Origin: Gardnerella coleohominis
GTDB taxonomy: Bacteria > Actinomycetota > Actinomycetes > Actinomycetales > Bifidobacteriaceae
Direction of reading: 5' to 3'
Assembly (NCBI RefSeq): GCF_002896555.1
Contig: NZ_MNLH01000001.1
Span: forward strand, 1 to 64,000
Length of the DNA: 64,000 nucleotides
Shown piece after piece: positions 1 through 8,500 of the stretch; position 1 is the stretch's first letter; every line of letters starts with the position of its first letter. The notes under the pieces were generated by a model. That model was not told the origin of the DNA. It made no database searches and worked only from the letters and a program-made list of their open reading frames with translations. Position numbers and translations under genes: made by a program.

Positions 1-1
1 A

Positions 2-3000
2 TCACCCATAACAACCAACCCGGCACCACCCACATCATCCCGCCCGACATCACACCTAGCATCCCGCCCGACATCACCCACAGTATCCCACAGCCCAGCA
101 TCCCGCCCGACATCACACCCAGCATCCCGCCCGGCAGCACCCACAGCATCCCACAGCCCAGCATCCCACCGCGCATACTCGACAGCACACACAACATCCC
201 ACCGCGCAATCCTCGCGCTCCTAATCGCCGTCGCCACACTTTTCGCAACTTTTATTATGCTCCCAACCGAAAAAGCCGGCGCCTACGATATTTATTGGCG
301 ATACGGTGGCTACGGTTATCTCGCTGCCACAACCGAAGATAACAATGGCAAACCAATCAGCAAGGCATCAAATGACGCAACAACTGCAGAGCGAGACGTA
401 TATATTAATCCACAAGTTTCCCAAGATAATAAGTCAATAACATGGGAGATTATCTTTAATCCTAAAGGCTATGACAAAAGGCAATTAGGATCTAGTTACG
501 GAAAAAATTTCGCTGATGATTCTGGAATAAACCGTCCTTTTGGAACAAATCCAACATTGTATGCTTTTCTTCCAAATGGTCTTGATAAATCCTCTATAAC
601 TGTGGAACGAATTAAGTATTATTTCGACAGAGATCGTATGCAGAGAACTCATCTTCAACGCGCGCATGAAGGTTATCTCAATATTTATAATAATGCTAAT
701 TCTTGTGATTTTAGTTCTACATGTGACGGTCCTTGGAATAATAGTGTTGGTCCAGCAAGTGGAGATTTAGGTGTTGGCGCTGGCCAAATGTCGCATATAA
801 GTTACATGAAAAATGGCATTCCAACAAAGTACTCAGTAAAAGAACTCTACGCGTGGAAAAATGAAGGAAAGTTTGGAGTAGGTTTTTTCGATAAAATAAA
901 CATTAACTATGGGAAAGGTTTTGCAATTTCTCCTGAGTATCATTGGAGAATTACAGCAAAATTTGATAATAATCATTCTGCAGATGATCTCTATCGCATG
1001 CCTATAGTTGCAGGGTTTACAAGTGAAAGAGATAGAAGCAAGGGTGCTGGTAATAGTCGCAAAAATAAGTTTATGATTATTGGTCCATTCGATAGTGATG
1101 GTGACGGTATACCGGATAATCTCAGTTATAGATACTCCATGCATCCTAATGACACTGATCAGATTAAGTACCCTGTGTACAGGCGCAATATGCTTAAAGA
1201 TTTTTCAAAGCCAGGAAACAGTACTGCAACTGATTACGGTTGGACCGATAATGTTCCAATTACTACGTATGGAACAACTATAAACGTTAAACCTTTTTCA
1301 AAAATAATTGATTGGGGTAGTAGGGGAAACTGGAACACTAATTGGTTTGGAGATCCTAAACAAAAAGGTGGAATTTTAGATACATTTAGCCAAGATACTG
1401 AAAACCTTACAACAACAGATTTGCCTGTAAAGATTGACGAAAAACACATAGAATACAGGTTTAATGGAAAATTACCTAGTGGTGTTCGTGAAGATAACGG
1501 AACTTCTAGCGGTTGTAATGTTAGCAGGGATAAGGGTTGCGTCAAAATAGATCGGTACAGAGGTAAAGTAACATATAATCCTTTGCCTACGGATTGGAAA
1601 AGAAAAACGCGCGGACAGGACGATGGTCTGCTTACGTTTTCTATAGAAATCAAGTATCCAGCGCCTGGATCATTCAATCTTGATTATGGTAATAATCGAA
1701 TTGTACGAAGTCACCCTCTCACAATTCGCGTGCTTCCTCAAGCCTCTTTGTATAGTCCTAAATACAATCAAACAGAAGCAGATTTTAACGAGATTTTCAA
1801 TAATGGTAAGGATAGCGAGAAGCCTTTTAACGAGGTTAAAACTTGTAATACAGATAGTGTTTTAGTTAGTAATACTATTGCAAAGTACGGTAAAAATTAC
1901 TTTCCGAAAGACACAAAGTTCGAGTTAGTGCGTAATAATAAGCCGAAAAGGAATACGTACTATTTTGGCGGAAATGAGCCAATAGGTGATGAGACACTGT
2001 CTTGGTCTGATATTAGTAAAAATCATGAAAAAGATGGCATCGTACATTTTGCGCCAAGCAAAGTTATTCACCCGCGTGCAAATCCTTATAACACTCCTGT
2101 TATTGTAAAGTATCCAGATGGATCTACTTCTGAAGACTCGAACGCAGGCAATGTTTGCAATGGTGGAAAAACTAAGGATGATAAGCAAAAAAGCGTTGTG
2201 TATGCTCCAGTTAAAGTTACTAGGCATGATCCGATAGCAAACGATTTACACCTTGACCTTCATGAAGGCAAGGGTATGCATGATTCAAATAGTAGCGAGA
2301 GTGATCACAAAATATATCGTAGCTATAGTGAAAACGACTATAAAAATATACGTAAAATTGACGCAGATAAAAAGATAGTACTCGACTCGTGGTCGTGGAA
2401 TGGCATTGGGAAAATTAAATTCCGTGCTGTGTGTCACGAAGAGAATGATAACAAAAGCTTTACGGTACTTACTCCTCCTGATGGCGGTAAGAACTCTTCT
2501 GGTTCAATCAATGGTCTACGCTTTACGGATTATCATTCGTGGGATCATGCTAGCGAGAGCCAGGAAAGAGAGTGTAAGAGAACTGGAAAATGCAATGTTG
2601 AGCCGTTTGTTTACAACTATCTTATTAGCGATTCGTACAATGTACACACTTTGGAGCGTTCGCGCGCGGTAATTGATGGAAAGCCTAAGAAGAGTGGCAA
2701 TTTCGAGTGCAAAGTATATGCGTTCCATGAAGGATCTGATTGGTTAAAAAAGTTTGATTCTGAAGCAGGAAATGCAAAGAATCATAGTAAATTGTTCGAT
2801 TTTGGAGCGAATTATAATAATGGCTCTGGCTCTAAGCGAACTGCGCAATGGGCGGATAATACTTTTAAATTTAGCGTCAAGCTTAAAGACAACCAAAGAT
2901 ACAATCCGACTTACGTAAAAATTCCAAATGTTCAAGCCGGTGCGTTTAAAAATCAGACTGATAACAGTTCTTCAACGCCAAAGAGTTATGCGCATATCAC

Positions 3001-4390
3001 AGTGGACGGCAAGCAAGTAACCGCTAATGGCGTTTCAGAAGATGATTTGGGCGGAGTTGAAGATGATGTTCCTTTGCCTAAAGGCACGTGGTTTAGTATT
3101 AAGCGCTTTGTTAAGGCTGGCGATATTAGTAACTCTGGATCAAAAAGTTTGCCTTGGGCGAATTTTGAAGGCGGCGAAGACAATAAAGCTGAAGGTAAGT
3201 TAGAAGCAAAAGATAAGAATGCTACCGGCAAAGGCTCCGTTACTTTTAGGCCTGATAAGTGGCAGGATGAGGGCGAGTATTGGGCTGAGGTTGTTGTGCA
3301 CTACCCGGACGGAAGTTCCACGGATCAGGAAGATTCGATTAACTACGGTCACCCTGTGTACGCAAAGGTGAAGGTTACTAGATTGCCTGTTAACGACGGT
3401 GATTTGCATCTTGACATTTACAAGCAGTATGAAAATGGCAAGTTTACTGGGCCTGTAGACAGCACGAACGGAATTGTTGTTATGAAAGGCGTTGGCTTGC
3501 TGAAGGATATGGGCATTGACTCGTGGTCCACGGCCAAGCCTGAAGGCATTACGCTTAGAGCTTTGTGTAGAGACGACAATGATGCTGCTAAAAAGAGTGC
3601 AACTCATACCTGGAGTGAGAATCTAGATAGTCTGTTCTTCAAGCTTAATTGGCAGAAGTCGTGGGATCATGCGGACTTCCAGCAGCAGGAAACTTGTCGT
3701 AAGAGTGGTAAGAAAGGTGATGGCTGCAATCCTGAAGGTAAGTATCTTTTGTTCGATAGCACTGGCGGAACGATGGAGCGTGCTAGCGGAACTATCACCA
3801 GCAGCAAAGCTCCTACGAAGTCTGGCAAATATTATTGCGTTGTGCTTGCGATGAAGCTTACGGATTTGGGTAAGTATAAGAATGCTATTAAGAATAGCAA
3901 GATTAGCGTTACTGATAATGACTTTGCTAAGGCTATTGGCTTTACCGACAAGAGTGGCGTTGACTATGCTGTCAAATTCTTCCCAGTAACTGTTGTTGAC
4001 AAATTCGCGCTGCCAAAGACCGGCGGGCATGATCGCGTGAACTGGAATCTCGTGATGAGTGTTGTGTGTGTGATTGGCACGGGCGTGATGGCGGCCGGGT
4101 TCTTCCTTGAGCAAACCAAGTGGGGGCGCGCGATGCTTGAGATGTTGTTGCTTAGCAAGGCGATGTTGCTGCGTAAGGCTGTGTTGTTGCGTAAGTCGAT
4201 GTTGCTGCGTAAGGCTGTGTTGTTGCGTAAGTCGATGTTGCTGCGTAAGGCAGCGATTCCCAAGGCTTTGTTGTGTAAGAAGTCGTTGCTAAAGACACTG
4301 ATTCGCAATGTGCAAATTAAAGATTTCATCTGCAAAACTGCCAAAAAGCTTCGCGCTTTAAGGCGACGTAGCGAAAGGCGGCGATGCTGA
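2..4390 (+). CDS. Giant LPXTG Rib-like surface adhesin, 5'-truncated by window edge
   Basis: The first ATG in this frame is at 257, but it is not the real start. The frame is open back to base 2 and bases 206-259 encode a hydrophobic segment (AILALLIAVATLFATFIM) followed by EKAGA, which reads as the signal peptide, so the gene begins left of the window. The exported part has two copies of a module: a Rib/alpha-like stretch ending in YPDGS and VKVTR, then a Cys-containing stretch with SWDHA, E-C-K/R and a K-SG-K/F-C motif. A wall-sorting signal LPKTGG lies at 4010-4027, followed by a membrane helix. About 120 residues then follow instead of the usual 30-45, including a repeated LLRK tail. It precedes a major pilin and a sortase and may be the pilus tip or a separate adhesin; no clear CnaB E-box was seen, so a pilin role is inference. 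Confidence 0.85.
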   Translation, partial: SPITTNPAPPTSSRPTSHLASRPTSPTVSHSPASRPTSHPASRPAAPTASHSPASHRAYSTAHTTSHRAILALLIAVATLFATFIMLPTEKAGAYDIYWRYGGYGYLAATTEDNNGKPISKASNDATTAERDVYINPQVSQDNKSITWEIIFNPKGYDKRQLGSSYGKNFADDSGINRPFGTNPTLYAFLPNGLDKSSITVERIKYYFDRDRMQRTHLQRAHEGYLNIYNNANSCDFSSTCDGPWNNSVGPASGDLGVGAGQMSHISYMKNGIPTKYSVKELYAWKNEGKFGVGFFDKININYGKGFAISPEYHWRITAKFDNNHSADDLYRMPIVAGFTSERDRSKGAGNSRKNKFMIIGPFDSDGDGIPDNLSYRYSMHPNDTDQIKYPVYRRNMLKDFSKPGNSTATDYGWTDNVPITTYGTTINVKPFSKIIDWGSRGNWNTNWFGDPKQKGGILDTFSQDTENLTTTDLPVKIDEKHIEYRFNGKLPSGVREDNGTSSGCNVSRDKGCVKIDRYRGKVTYNPLPTDWKRKTRGQDDGLLTFSIEIKYPAPGSFNLDYGNNRIVRSHPLTIRVLPQASLYSPKYNQTEADFNEIFNNGKDSEKPFNEVKTCNTDSVLVSNTIAKYGKNYFPKDTKFELVRNNKPKRNTYYFGGNEPIGDETLSWSDISKNHEKDGIVHFAPSKVIHPRANPYNTPVIVKYPDGSTSEDSNAGNVCNGGKTKDDKQKSVVYAPVKVTRHDPIANDLHLDLHEGKGMHDSNSSESDHKIYRSYSENDYKNIRKIDADKKIVLDSWSWNGIGKIKFRAVCHEENDNKSFTVLTPPDGGKNSSGSINGLRFTDYHSWDHASESQERECKRTGKCNVEPFVYNYLISDSYNVHTLERSRAVIDGKPKKSGNFECKVYAFHEGSDWLKKFDSEAGNAKNHSKLFDFGANYNNGSGSKRTAQWADNTFKFSVKLKDNQRYNPTYVKIPNVQAGAFKNQTDNSSSTPKSYAHITVDGKQVTANGVSEDDLGGVEDDVPLPKGTWFSIKRFVKAGDISNSGSKSLPWANFEGGEDNKAEGKLEAKDKNATGKGSVTFRPDKWQDEGEYWAEVVVHYPDGSSTDQEDSINYGHPVYAKVKVTRLPVNDGDLHLDIYKQYENGKFTGPVDSTNGIVVMKGVGLLKDMGIDSWSTAKPEGITLRALCRDDNDAAKKSATHTWSENLDSLFFKLNWQKSWDHADFQQQETCRKSGKKGDGCNPEGKYLLFDSTGGTMERASGTITSSKAPTKSGKYYCVVLAMKLTDLGKYKNAIKNSKISVTDNDFAKAIGFTDKSGVDYAVKFFPVTVVDKFALPKTGGHDRVNWNLVMSVVCVIGTGVMAAGFFLEQTKWGRAMLEMLLLSKAMLLRKAVLLRKSMLLRKAVLLRKSMLLRKAAIPKALLCKKSLLKTLIRNVQIKDFICKTAKKLRALRRRSERRRC
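37..162 (+). repeat. 63-bp in-frame direct repeat, two copies, upstream of signal peptide
   Basis: Two tandem copies (37-99 and 100-162) each consist of a 24-bp and a 39-bp sub-unit beginning ATCCCGCCCG, with about four differences between copies. The unit is 21 codons, so copy-number change would keep the frame. It encodes a Pro/Ser/Thr/His-rich stretch ahead of the hydrophobic signal segment. The plus strand is strongly C-rich and G-poor here, unlike the flanking gene body. Confidence 0.75.
4162..4251 (+). repeat. 36-bp tandem repeat encoding (M/V)LLRK(A/S) tail
   Basis: The 36-bp unit starts GATGTTGCTGCGTAAGGC and runs 4162-4197, again 4198-4233, then a partial third copy. Each unit encodes twelve residues made of two LLRK hexads. 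The repeats lie after the membrane anchor of the LPXTG protein, where such proteins normally end, so they lengthen its cytoplasmic tail. Confidence 0.85.
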
Positions 4391-4504
4391 TGAAAAAATT
4401 TGCACGCAATCCTGCTGGCTGGTTAGTCGCAAGATGTAACTGACTGCAAGATTGCGTTGCGATTCTCGCTAAAACTTGTTGCGCAATGTTATGTGAAACA
4501 CAAG

Positions 4505-4612
4505 GTGCAATGTGACGCGCAATGTGATGCGTAACGTAAAGCGCAACACAAAATAAATAAAACAATAAACAAACCAATAAATAAAACACAAAATAAACCA
4601 ATAAACAATAAA
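4505..4612. repeat. 12-bp phased tandem array upstream of the pilin gene
   Basis: Nine consecutive 12-bp units can be laid out without gaps. The first four are related to GCGCAATGTGAT, and the next five to ATAAATAAAACA, changing gradually from GC-containing to AT-only. The array fills the intergenic space between the adhesin and the pilin. It ends about 45 bp before the pilin ribosome-binding site. Confidence 0.7.
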
Positions 4613-4636
4613 AAATAAACGTATTTTCCCAAACCC

Positions 4637-4651
4637 TGCCCTTAAAGGGCA
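4637..4651. promoter_or_regulatory. 15-bp palindrome in pilin leader
   Basis: TGCCCTTAAAGGGCA is a perfect inverted repeat around a central A. It lies 6 bases before the AAAGGAG ribosome-binding site (4658-4664) of the pilin. It could be an operator or a small mRNA hairpin affecting translation; neither is established. Confidence 0.5.
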
Positions 4652-4670
4652 CCGAACAAAGGAGAAGAAA

Positions 4671-6377
4671 GTGAATAAATTCACTAAACAATGCGTGGCT
4701 GCATTCGCCTCGCTCGCAATGGCTGGCACTCTGTGCGTCGCTGGCGCCGTGGTGGTTGGTAACTCTGCTTGGGCGGCTGAAAAGGCTCCATGGTCTCTTG
4801 GTGATCAAGCTAATACCAAGAAGGGCTCCATTACCATCAAGAAGTTTAAGGACGAAGTTGATGATAGTGGTTCTCAAAAGAAAGCTACGCCTATTGATGG
4901 TGCGGAATTTAAGATCACAAAAGTTTCAAAAATTAATAATTCTACTTTTGATCTTAAAAAATATGATGATTGGGTAACTGTTGCATCTGTAGTTGATAAA
5001 TTAAATAAGCATGACGAAACCGGAGCCAAAATTGAATTAGGAGAAGGCGCGTCTAATGTAAAAACTAAAACCACAGGTCAAAATGGTGAATCTAGTGGTC
5101 AAGTAAAATTCGATGGTCTTGAACTTGGATTGTATAAGGTCGAAGAAACTAAGGCTGCAGATGACTATTCGAATGACGTAGCTCCATTCTATGTGACAGT
5201 TCCGCAGATTACTCGAGAAAAGAGCAACACAAATAACACTTATACTTACGATGTAACTGTTGAACCTAAGAACGCTTACACTAAGGATAGTGTTACTAAG
5301 ACAGCAGACACCACTAAGATGGTTGGCGCTGGCGATGAGATTACTTATACAATTAGTGCCAAGCTAAATAAGACCAAGTCAACTAATGACAATAAGGAAC
5401 TTACTAAGAACGATTTGCAAGATTTCGCCATCTACGACGACGTTTTAACTGCTGCATATCAAACTGTTGATACAAGCATAATTACTGAAGTTAAGATTAA
5501 AGATGAAAATAATCCTATGACTAAAGATCAGGACTACACTCTTTCTGAAGAAAGTAAAGATGCTAGCAATGGAGTTGACGCGAATCGAAAGCGTATCAAA
5601 GTTACTTTCACAACTACTGATAATAAGGGTCTCAATACTATAGCTAAAAAAGCTAATGAACTTAATACAAAACCAGTAGAAATTCTTGTTACGGTAAAGC
5701 TTAAGTTAGCAAAAGACTTGAGCAATTTTGTTGGCAATAACAAAGTTCTTGAAAACAAGTCTGGCTTTATTCCTGGTCACGGTGATGGCATTAAACCAAA
5801 GCCAACTCCTGGCGGCAGTGCAACAACTGAATTCCGCAAGTTCCACATTAAGAAAGTCGATGCAACTGATAAATCAAAGACTCTTAACAAGGCTGAATTC
5901 AAGGCATTTGCAGATGAAAATGAGGCCAAGAAATGTGCAGCTGACCCAAATACTGCCGATAATTGTAAGAATGCCTTAGGGGGCTTTACTGATACTGCGC
6001 AAACCAATGCTGGTGAAGCTACTGTTACAACTACAGGTACTAATGCTGGCAATAGTGGTGTCACTAAAGATTACGTGGCTAAAATCACTGATAATACTAC
6101 CAAGATTTATCTTGTTGAGGTTAAAGCACCAGATGATTACACTCGTTCCGAAAAAGTGCATGAAGTTGTTTTAACTTCTGGCAGTGCAAATGATGCTGCT
6201 CAGGAGATTGAGATTGTGAACATCCCTGACAACAAGGGTGATTTCTGGTTCAAACTTCCAAAGACAGGTGCTTATGGCGTGATTATCTTCGCGTTGGCTG
6301 GCATGTGCTTGGTTGCTGTTGGAATGTTCATATTCTTGCGCAATCGCAAGAATGATGAGGAGCAGCAGGCTGCCTGA
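4671..6377 (+). CDS. fimA: FimA-type major pilin, LPKTG-anchored
   Basis: Likely shaft subunit of a sortase-assembled pilus. It starts at GTG 4671, chosen because AAAGGAG lies 6 bases upstream. The signal peptide ends near AWA-AEK (about residue 35). The N-terminal half has an E-box (LYKVEE, about 154-159) and a pilin-like motif VTVEPKN (about 195-201), whose lysine is the expected acceptor for polymerisation. A second E-box-like IYLVEVKAPDDY lies near the C-terminus. These are hallmarks of CnaB-type pilins with internal isopeptide bonds. LPKTG is at about 529-533, followed by a membrane helix and RNRK tail. The 568 aa length suits bifidobacterial/actinomycete FimA. Followed by a hairpin and a class C sortase, so it is very probably the substrate of that enzyme. 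Confidence 0.9.
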   Translation: MNKFTKQCVAAFASLAMAGTLCVAGAVVVGNSAWAAEKAPWSLGDQANTKKGSITIKKFKDEVDDSGSQKKATPIDGAEFKITKVSKINNSTFDLKKYDDWVTVASVVDKLNKHDETGAKIELGEGASNVKTKTTGQNGESSGQVKFDGLELGLYKVEETKAADDYSNDVAPFYVTVPQITREKSNTNNTYTYDVTVEPKNAYTKDSVTKTADTTKMVGAGDEITYTISAKLNKTKSTNDNKELTKNDLQDFAIYDDVLTAAYQTVDTSIITEVKIKDENNPMTKDQDYTLSEESKDASNGVDANRKRIKVTFTTTDNKGLNTIAKKANELNTKPVEILVTVKLKLAKDLSNFVGNNKVLENKSGFIPGHGDGIKPKPTPGGSATTEFRKFHIKKVDATDKSKTLNKAEFKAFADENEAKKCAADPNTADNCKNALGGFTDTAQTNAGEATVTTTGTNAGNSGVTKDYVAKITDNTTKIYLVEVKAPDDYTRSEKVHEVVLTSGSANDAAQEIEIVNIPDNKGDFWFKLPKTGAYGVIIFALAGMCLVAVGMFIFLRNRKNDEEQQAA

Positions 6378-6434
6378 TTTATGGCAGTGTGATTGCTGGT
6401 CGCGTGATCGATTGGCTGCCTGATTGATGGCATA

Positions 6435-6477
6435 AATATTGGAGCTGGGACGACTTGTTGCTCTCGGCTCCAATATT
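6435..6477 (+). terminator. Hairpin after pilin gene
   Basis: An 11-bp perfect stem (AATATTGGAGC at 6435-6445 with GCTCCAATATT at 6467-6477) closes a 21-nt loop 58 bp after the pilin stop. There is no clear T-run, so it may be a partial terminator or an mRNA-stabilising end that lets pilin outnumber sortase. Confidence 0.55.
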
Positions 6478-6600
6478 CATGTGTTCCAAGCTCTTATGCA
6501 AGTCGATTCGCTAGATTTAGTGAGGGTTTGGTTGGAATCTGCTTTGCTACCAAGTAGGCAGAGATTTGAGATTTTTCGCCAATGTGTGCATACAAAGTAG

Positions 6601-6791
6601 CAGTGAGGGATAAGGATTGCTTGGTCGAGCAATATAAGAGTGGAGCGATTCTAAACAGACCTTCACATAATCCAATCCTATTGGGAATCAAAACTTAACT
6701 AAGAATCCAAACACTAGTAGCACAAGCATAAAAACCATGTACTGTACGAGAGCGTAACGTCTGCGAGACAAGCAATCCTTATTCCTCACCG
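6601..6791. repeat. Imperfect 30-bp inverted repeat pair, 140 bp apart
   Basis: The arm at 6601-6631 (core GATAAGGATTGCTTG) matches the reverse complement of 6761-6791 (core CAAGCAATCCTTAT) with few mismatches. The enclosed 130-140 bp has no ORF. Together with the pilin hairpin and nothing else recognisable, this occupies the 539-bp gap before the sortase. It could be a MITE-like remnant or a long-range RNA hairpin; no target-site duplication was recognised. Confidence 0.5.
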
Positions 6792-6916
6792 CCACAGCCA
6801 TATCTTCGCTTGCGTTGAAAGTCCATTGGACATTCAGGGTGAGTTTCGTAAGCGAGCTAGCGAGCAAAAAATAAATAAATCATGAATCAAATCTAAATCC
6901 AACGAAACGAGGAAGC

Positions 6917-8071
6917 ATGAAATTGAACGATGCAGTTGCTAAAGTATATGCCTTCCTCGGCAAAATCCTTATTAATGCTCCTGTCTTAAGCAAGCTTTTT
7001 AAGAATCGCGCTGCTGAAACTATCGCATCTGAAACTATAGCTTCCGAAACTAGTGTTGTTGAAACTATTGCATCTGAAACTCGTTCAGTCGAAACTGCTA
7101 CTTCCGAAACTAATCTTGTAGACTCAAACTCTTCCGCGCAATCTGCCACTAGTAAGCAAAAATCTAAGCAGAAGCCTAAGCAAAAATCGCATAAAAAATC
7201 CAAGCTCCGCCGCATTATCGAGCCAATCGCATTCGTGCTGGCAGGAATTTTGTGCTTTACGTATCCTGTTGCGTCAACGCTTTGGAATAATCGCGTATCG
7301 AAGGAAATTTCTAACGAGTACGACAAATATAACCACAGTCAGGCTAGTGAAGTTCGCCGCGCACACATTCGTTCCGCAAAGATTTACAATAAAACGCGCG
7401 AAAGCAAGCTTGCTGCGGATCCGTATGGTCCGGATGGTCAAAAGGATATAGCTAATACGCCTGAGTATAAGCGTTATCTCAAGGCGCTTGATGAGCCGAT
7501 GGGCATTATAGGTATCGTAAAAATTCCAAAAATTGGTGTAAAACTTCCTGTTTATCACGGTAGTTCGCAAAAGGTTTTGGCGCATGGTGCTGGTCATTTG
7601 TATGGCACGGATTTGCCGGTTGGGGGTAAGAATCGTCATTCTGTTGTGACGGCGCACACCGGTCTTGCCGATGCCACAATGTTTGATGATTTGGTGGATT
7701 TAAAGAAGGGCGACTTTTTCTATTTTGACGTGCAAGGCGAGACTTTGCGATACAAAGTGTCCAGAATCAATGTGGTTGAGCCGCACGATATAAGCTTGCT
7801 TCAGCGTGAAAAGGGGAGCGATTTGGCGACTCTGCTTACCTGTACCCCGTATGGTGTGAACTCGCATAGGCTTTTGGTGACAGGTTATCGCGTGCTGCCG
7901 GACCTCGTGAAGTCGCCGGAGGATCGCGTGCAATGGCCGCTTTGGATGACGCTATTCGTGATTGCAATGGCGTTCTGCACGTCTATTCTCGTAGCGATGA
8001 TTGTGATTACAATACGCAATCGCCGTCGTAACAAGCTTTTGCGCGCCAAGCATCTAATTGTGTGGCTGTAA
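6917..8071 (+). CDS. srtC: Class C pilus sortase
   Basis: Membrane transpeptidase that should join pilin subunits through the LPXTG motif. Catalytic residues are visible: His247 in TAHTGL, Cys309 in LLTCTPYG and Arg318 in SHRL. A first membrane segment follows RRIIEPIAF (about residues 95-120) and a C-terminal membrane helix with an RNRRR tail is present; two membrane segments are typical of class C enzymes. The roughly 95-residue N-terminal cytoplasmic region is unusually long, with repeated (S/V)ET(I/A)ASET units followed by a KQK-rich basic stretch. The ATG at 6917 is supported by GAGGAAG just upstream. It sits 539 bp after the pilin and is the last gene of the locus. Confidence 0.92.
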   Translation: MKLNDAVAKVYAFLGKILINAPVLSKLFKNRAAETIASETIASETSVVETIASETRSVETATSETNLVDSNSSAQSATSKQKSKQKPKQKSHKKSKLRRIIEPIAFVLAGILCFTYPVASTLWNNRVSKEISNEYDKYNHSQASEVRRAHIRSAKIYNKTRESKLAADPYGPDGQKDIANTPEYKRYLKALDEPMGIIGIVKIPKIGVKLPVYHGSSQKVLAHGAGHLYGTDLPVGGKNRHSVVTAHTGLADATMFDDLVDLKKGDFFYFDVQGETLRYKVSRINVVEPHDISLLQREKGSDLATLLTCTPYGVNSHRLLVTGYRVLPDLVKSPEDRVQWPLWMTLFVIAMAFCTSILVAMIVITIRNRRRNKLLRAKHLIVWL

Positions 8072-8172
8072 GCGTGATTTGGCTTAATTGTGAAGCACAG
8101 TGCGCTTTCAACGCGAGCGAGGTTTGCCTGAGTCAGTAAAGACGAAGGCAGGGCAGATTTTGCTTATCTTTT

Positions 8173-8206
8173 GACACTGGCGCAGTACGCGTTCTGCACC
8201 AGTGTC
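8173..8206 (+). terminator. Hairpin downstream of sortase
   Basis: GACACTGG-C-GCAG pairs with CTGC-A-CCAGTGTC around an 8-nt loop, about 100 bp after the sortase stop. There is no strong T-run, but the stem is GC-rich and lies between convergent genes. Confidence 0.55.
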
Positions 8207-8247
8207 CTTGATTGGTGAATTTGACGCTCGAGTGTGTCGTCGCGCTC

Positions 8248-8475
8248 AGTTTTGTGGACTTATATGCCTGATAAGTAAACAAAATCGGGGAGGTGTTCTT
8301 GGTTTTGTTTACCAACACGCCGGATAAGTAAACAAAATCGGGGAGGTGTTCTTAGTTTTGTGTACTTATGGTGCTTGTAAGTAAACAAAATCGGGGAGGT
8401 GTTCTTGGTTTTGTTTACTTTTGGGGCGTGTAAGTAAACAAATTCGGGGAGAAGCTCGCTTAATTTAGCTACTTC
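8248..8475. repeat. Hairpin repeat array 1 (53-bp period)
   Basis: Three well-conserved copies (8273-8312, 8326-8365, 8379-8418), one degraded copy at 8432-8475, and half a copy at about 8248. Each has inverted arms GTAAACAAAA and TTTTGTTTAC enclosing TCGGGGAGGTGTTCTTGG. Successive copies start exactly 53 bp apart. The array lies between the convergent sortase and alcohol dehydrogenase genes. Its copies resemble those at 25259 and 34271. Apparent minus-strand ORFs across it are by-products of the repeat. Confidence 0.9.
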
Positions 8476-8500
8476 ATAAATATGGCATCTGACTTTAGCT

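Noticed and set aside
4107..4344. Overlapping Cys- or Asn-rich ORFs in both strands at the adhesin 3' end
   Set aside because: They are other-frame readings of the 36-bp repeat, so their repetitive sequence is not evidence of a gene.
4326..4877. 183-codon minus-strand ORF across the adhesin-pilin gap
   Set aside because: Overlaps both surface genes antisense and runs through the 12-bp repeat array; no domain recognisable.
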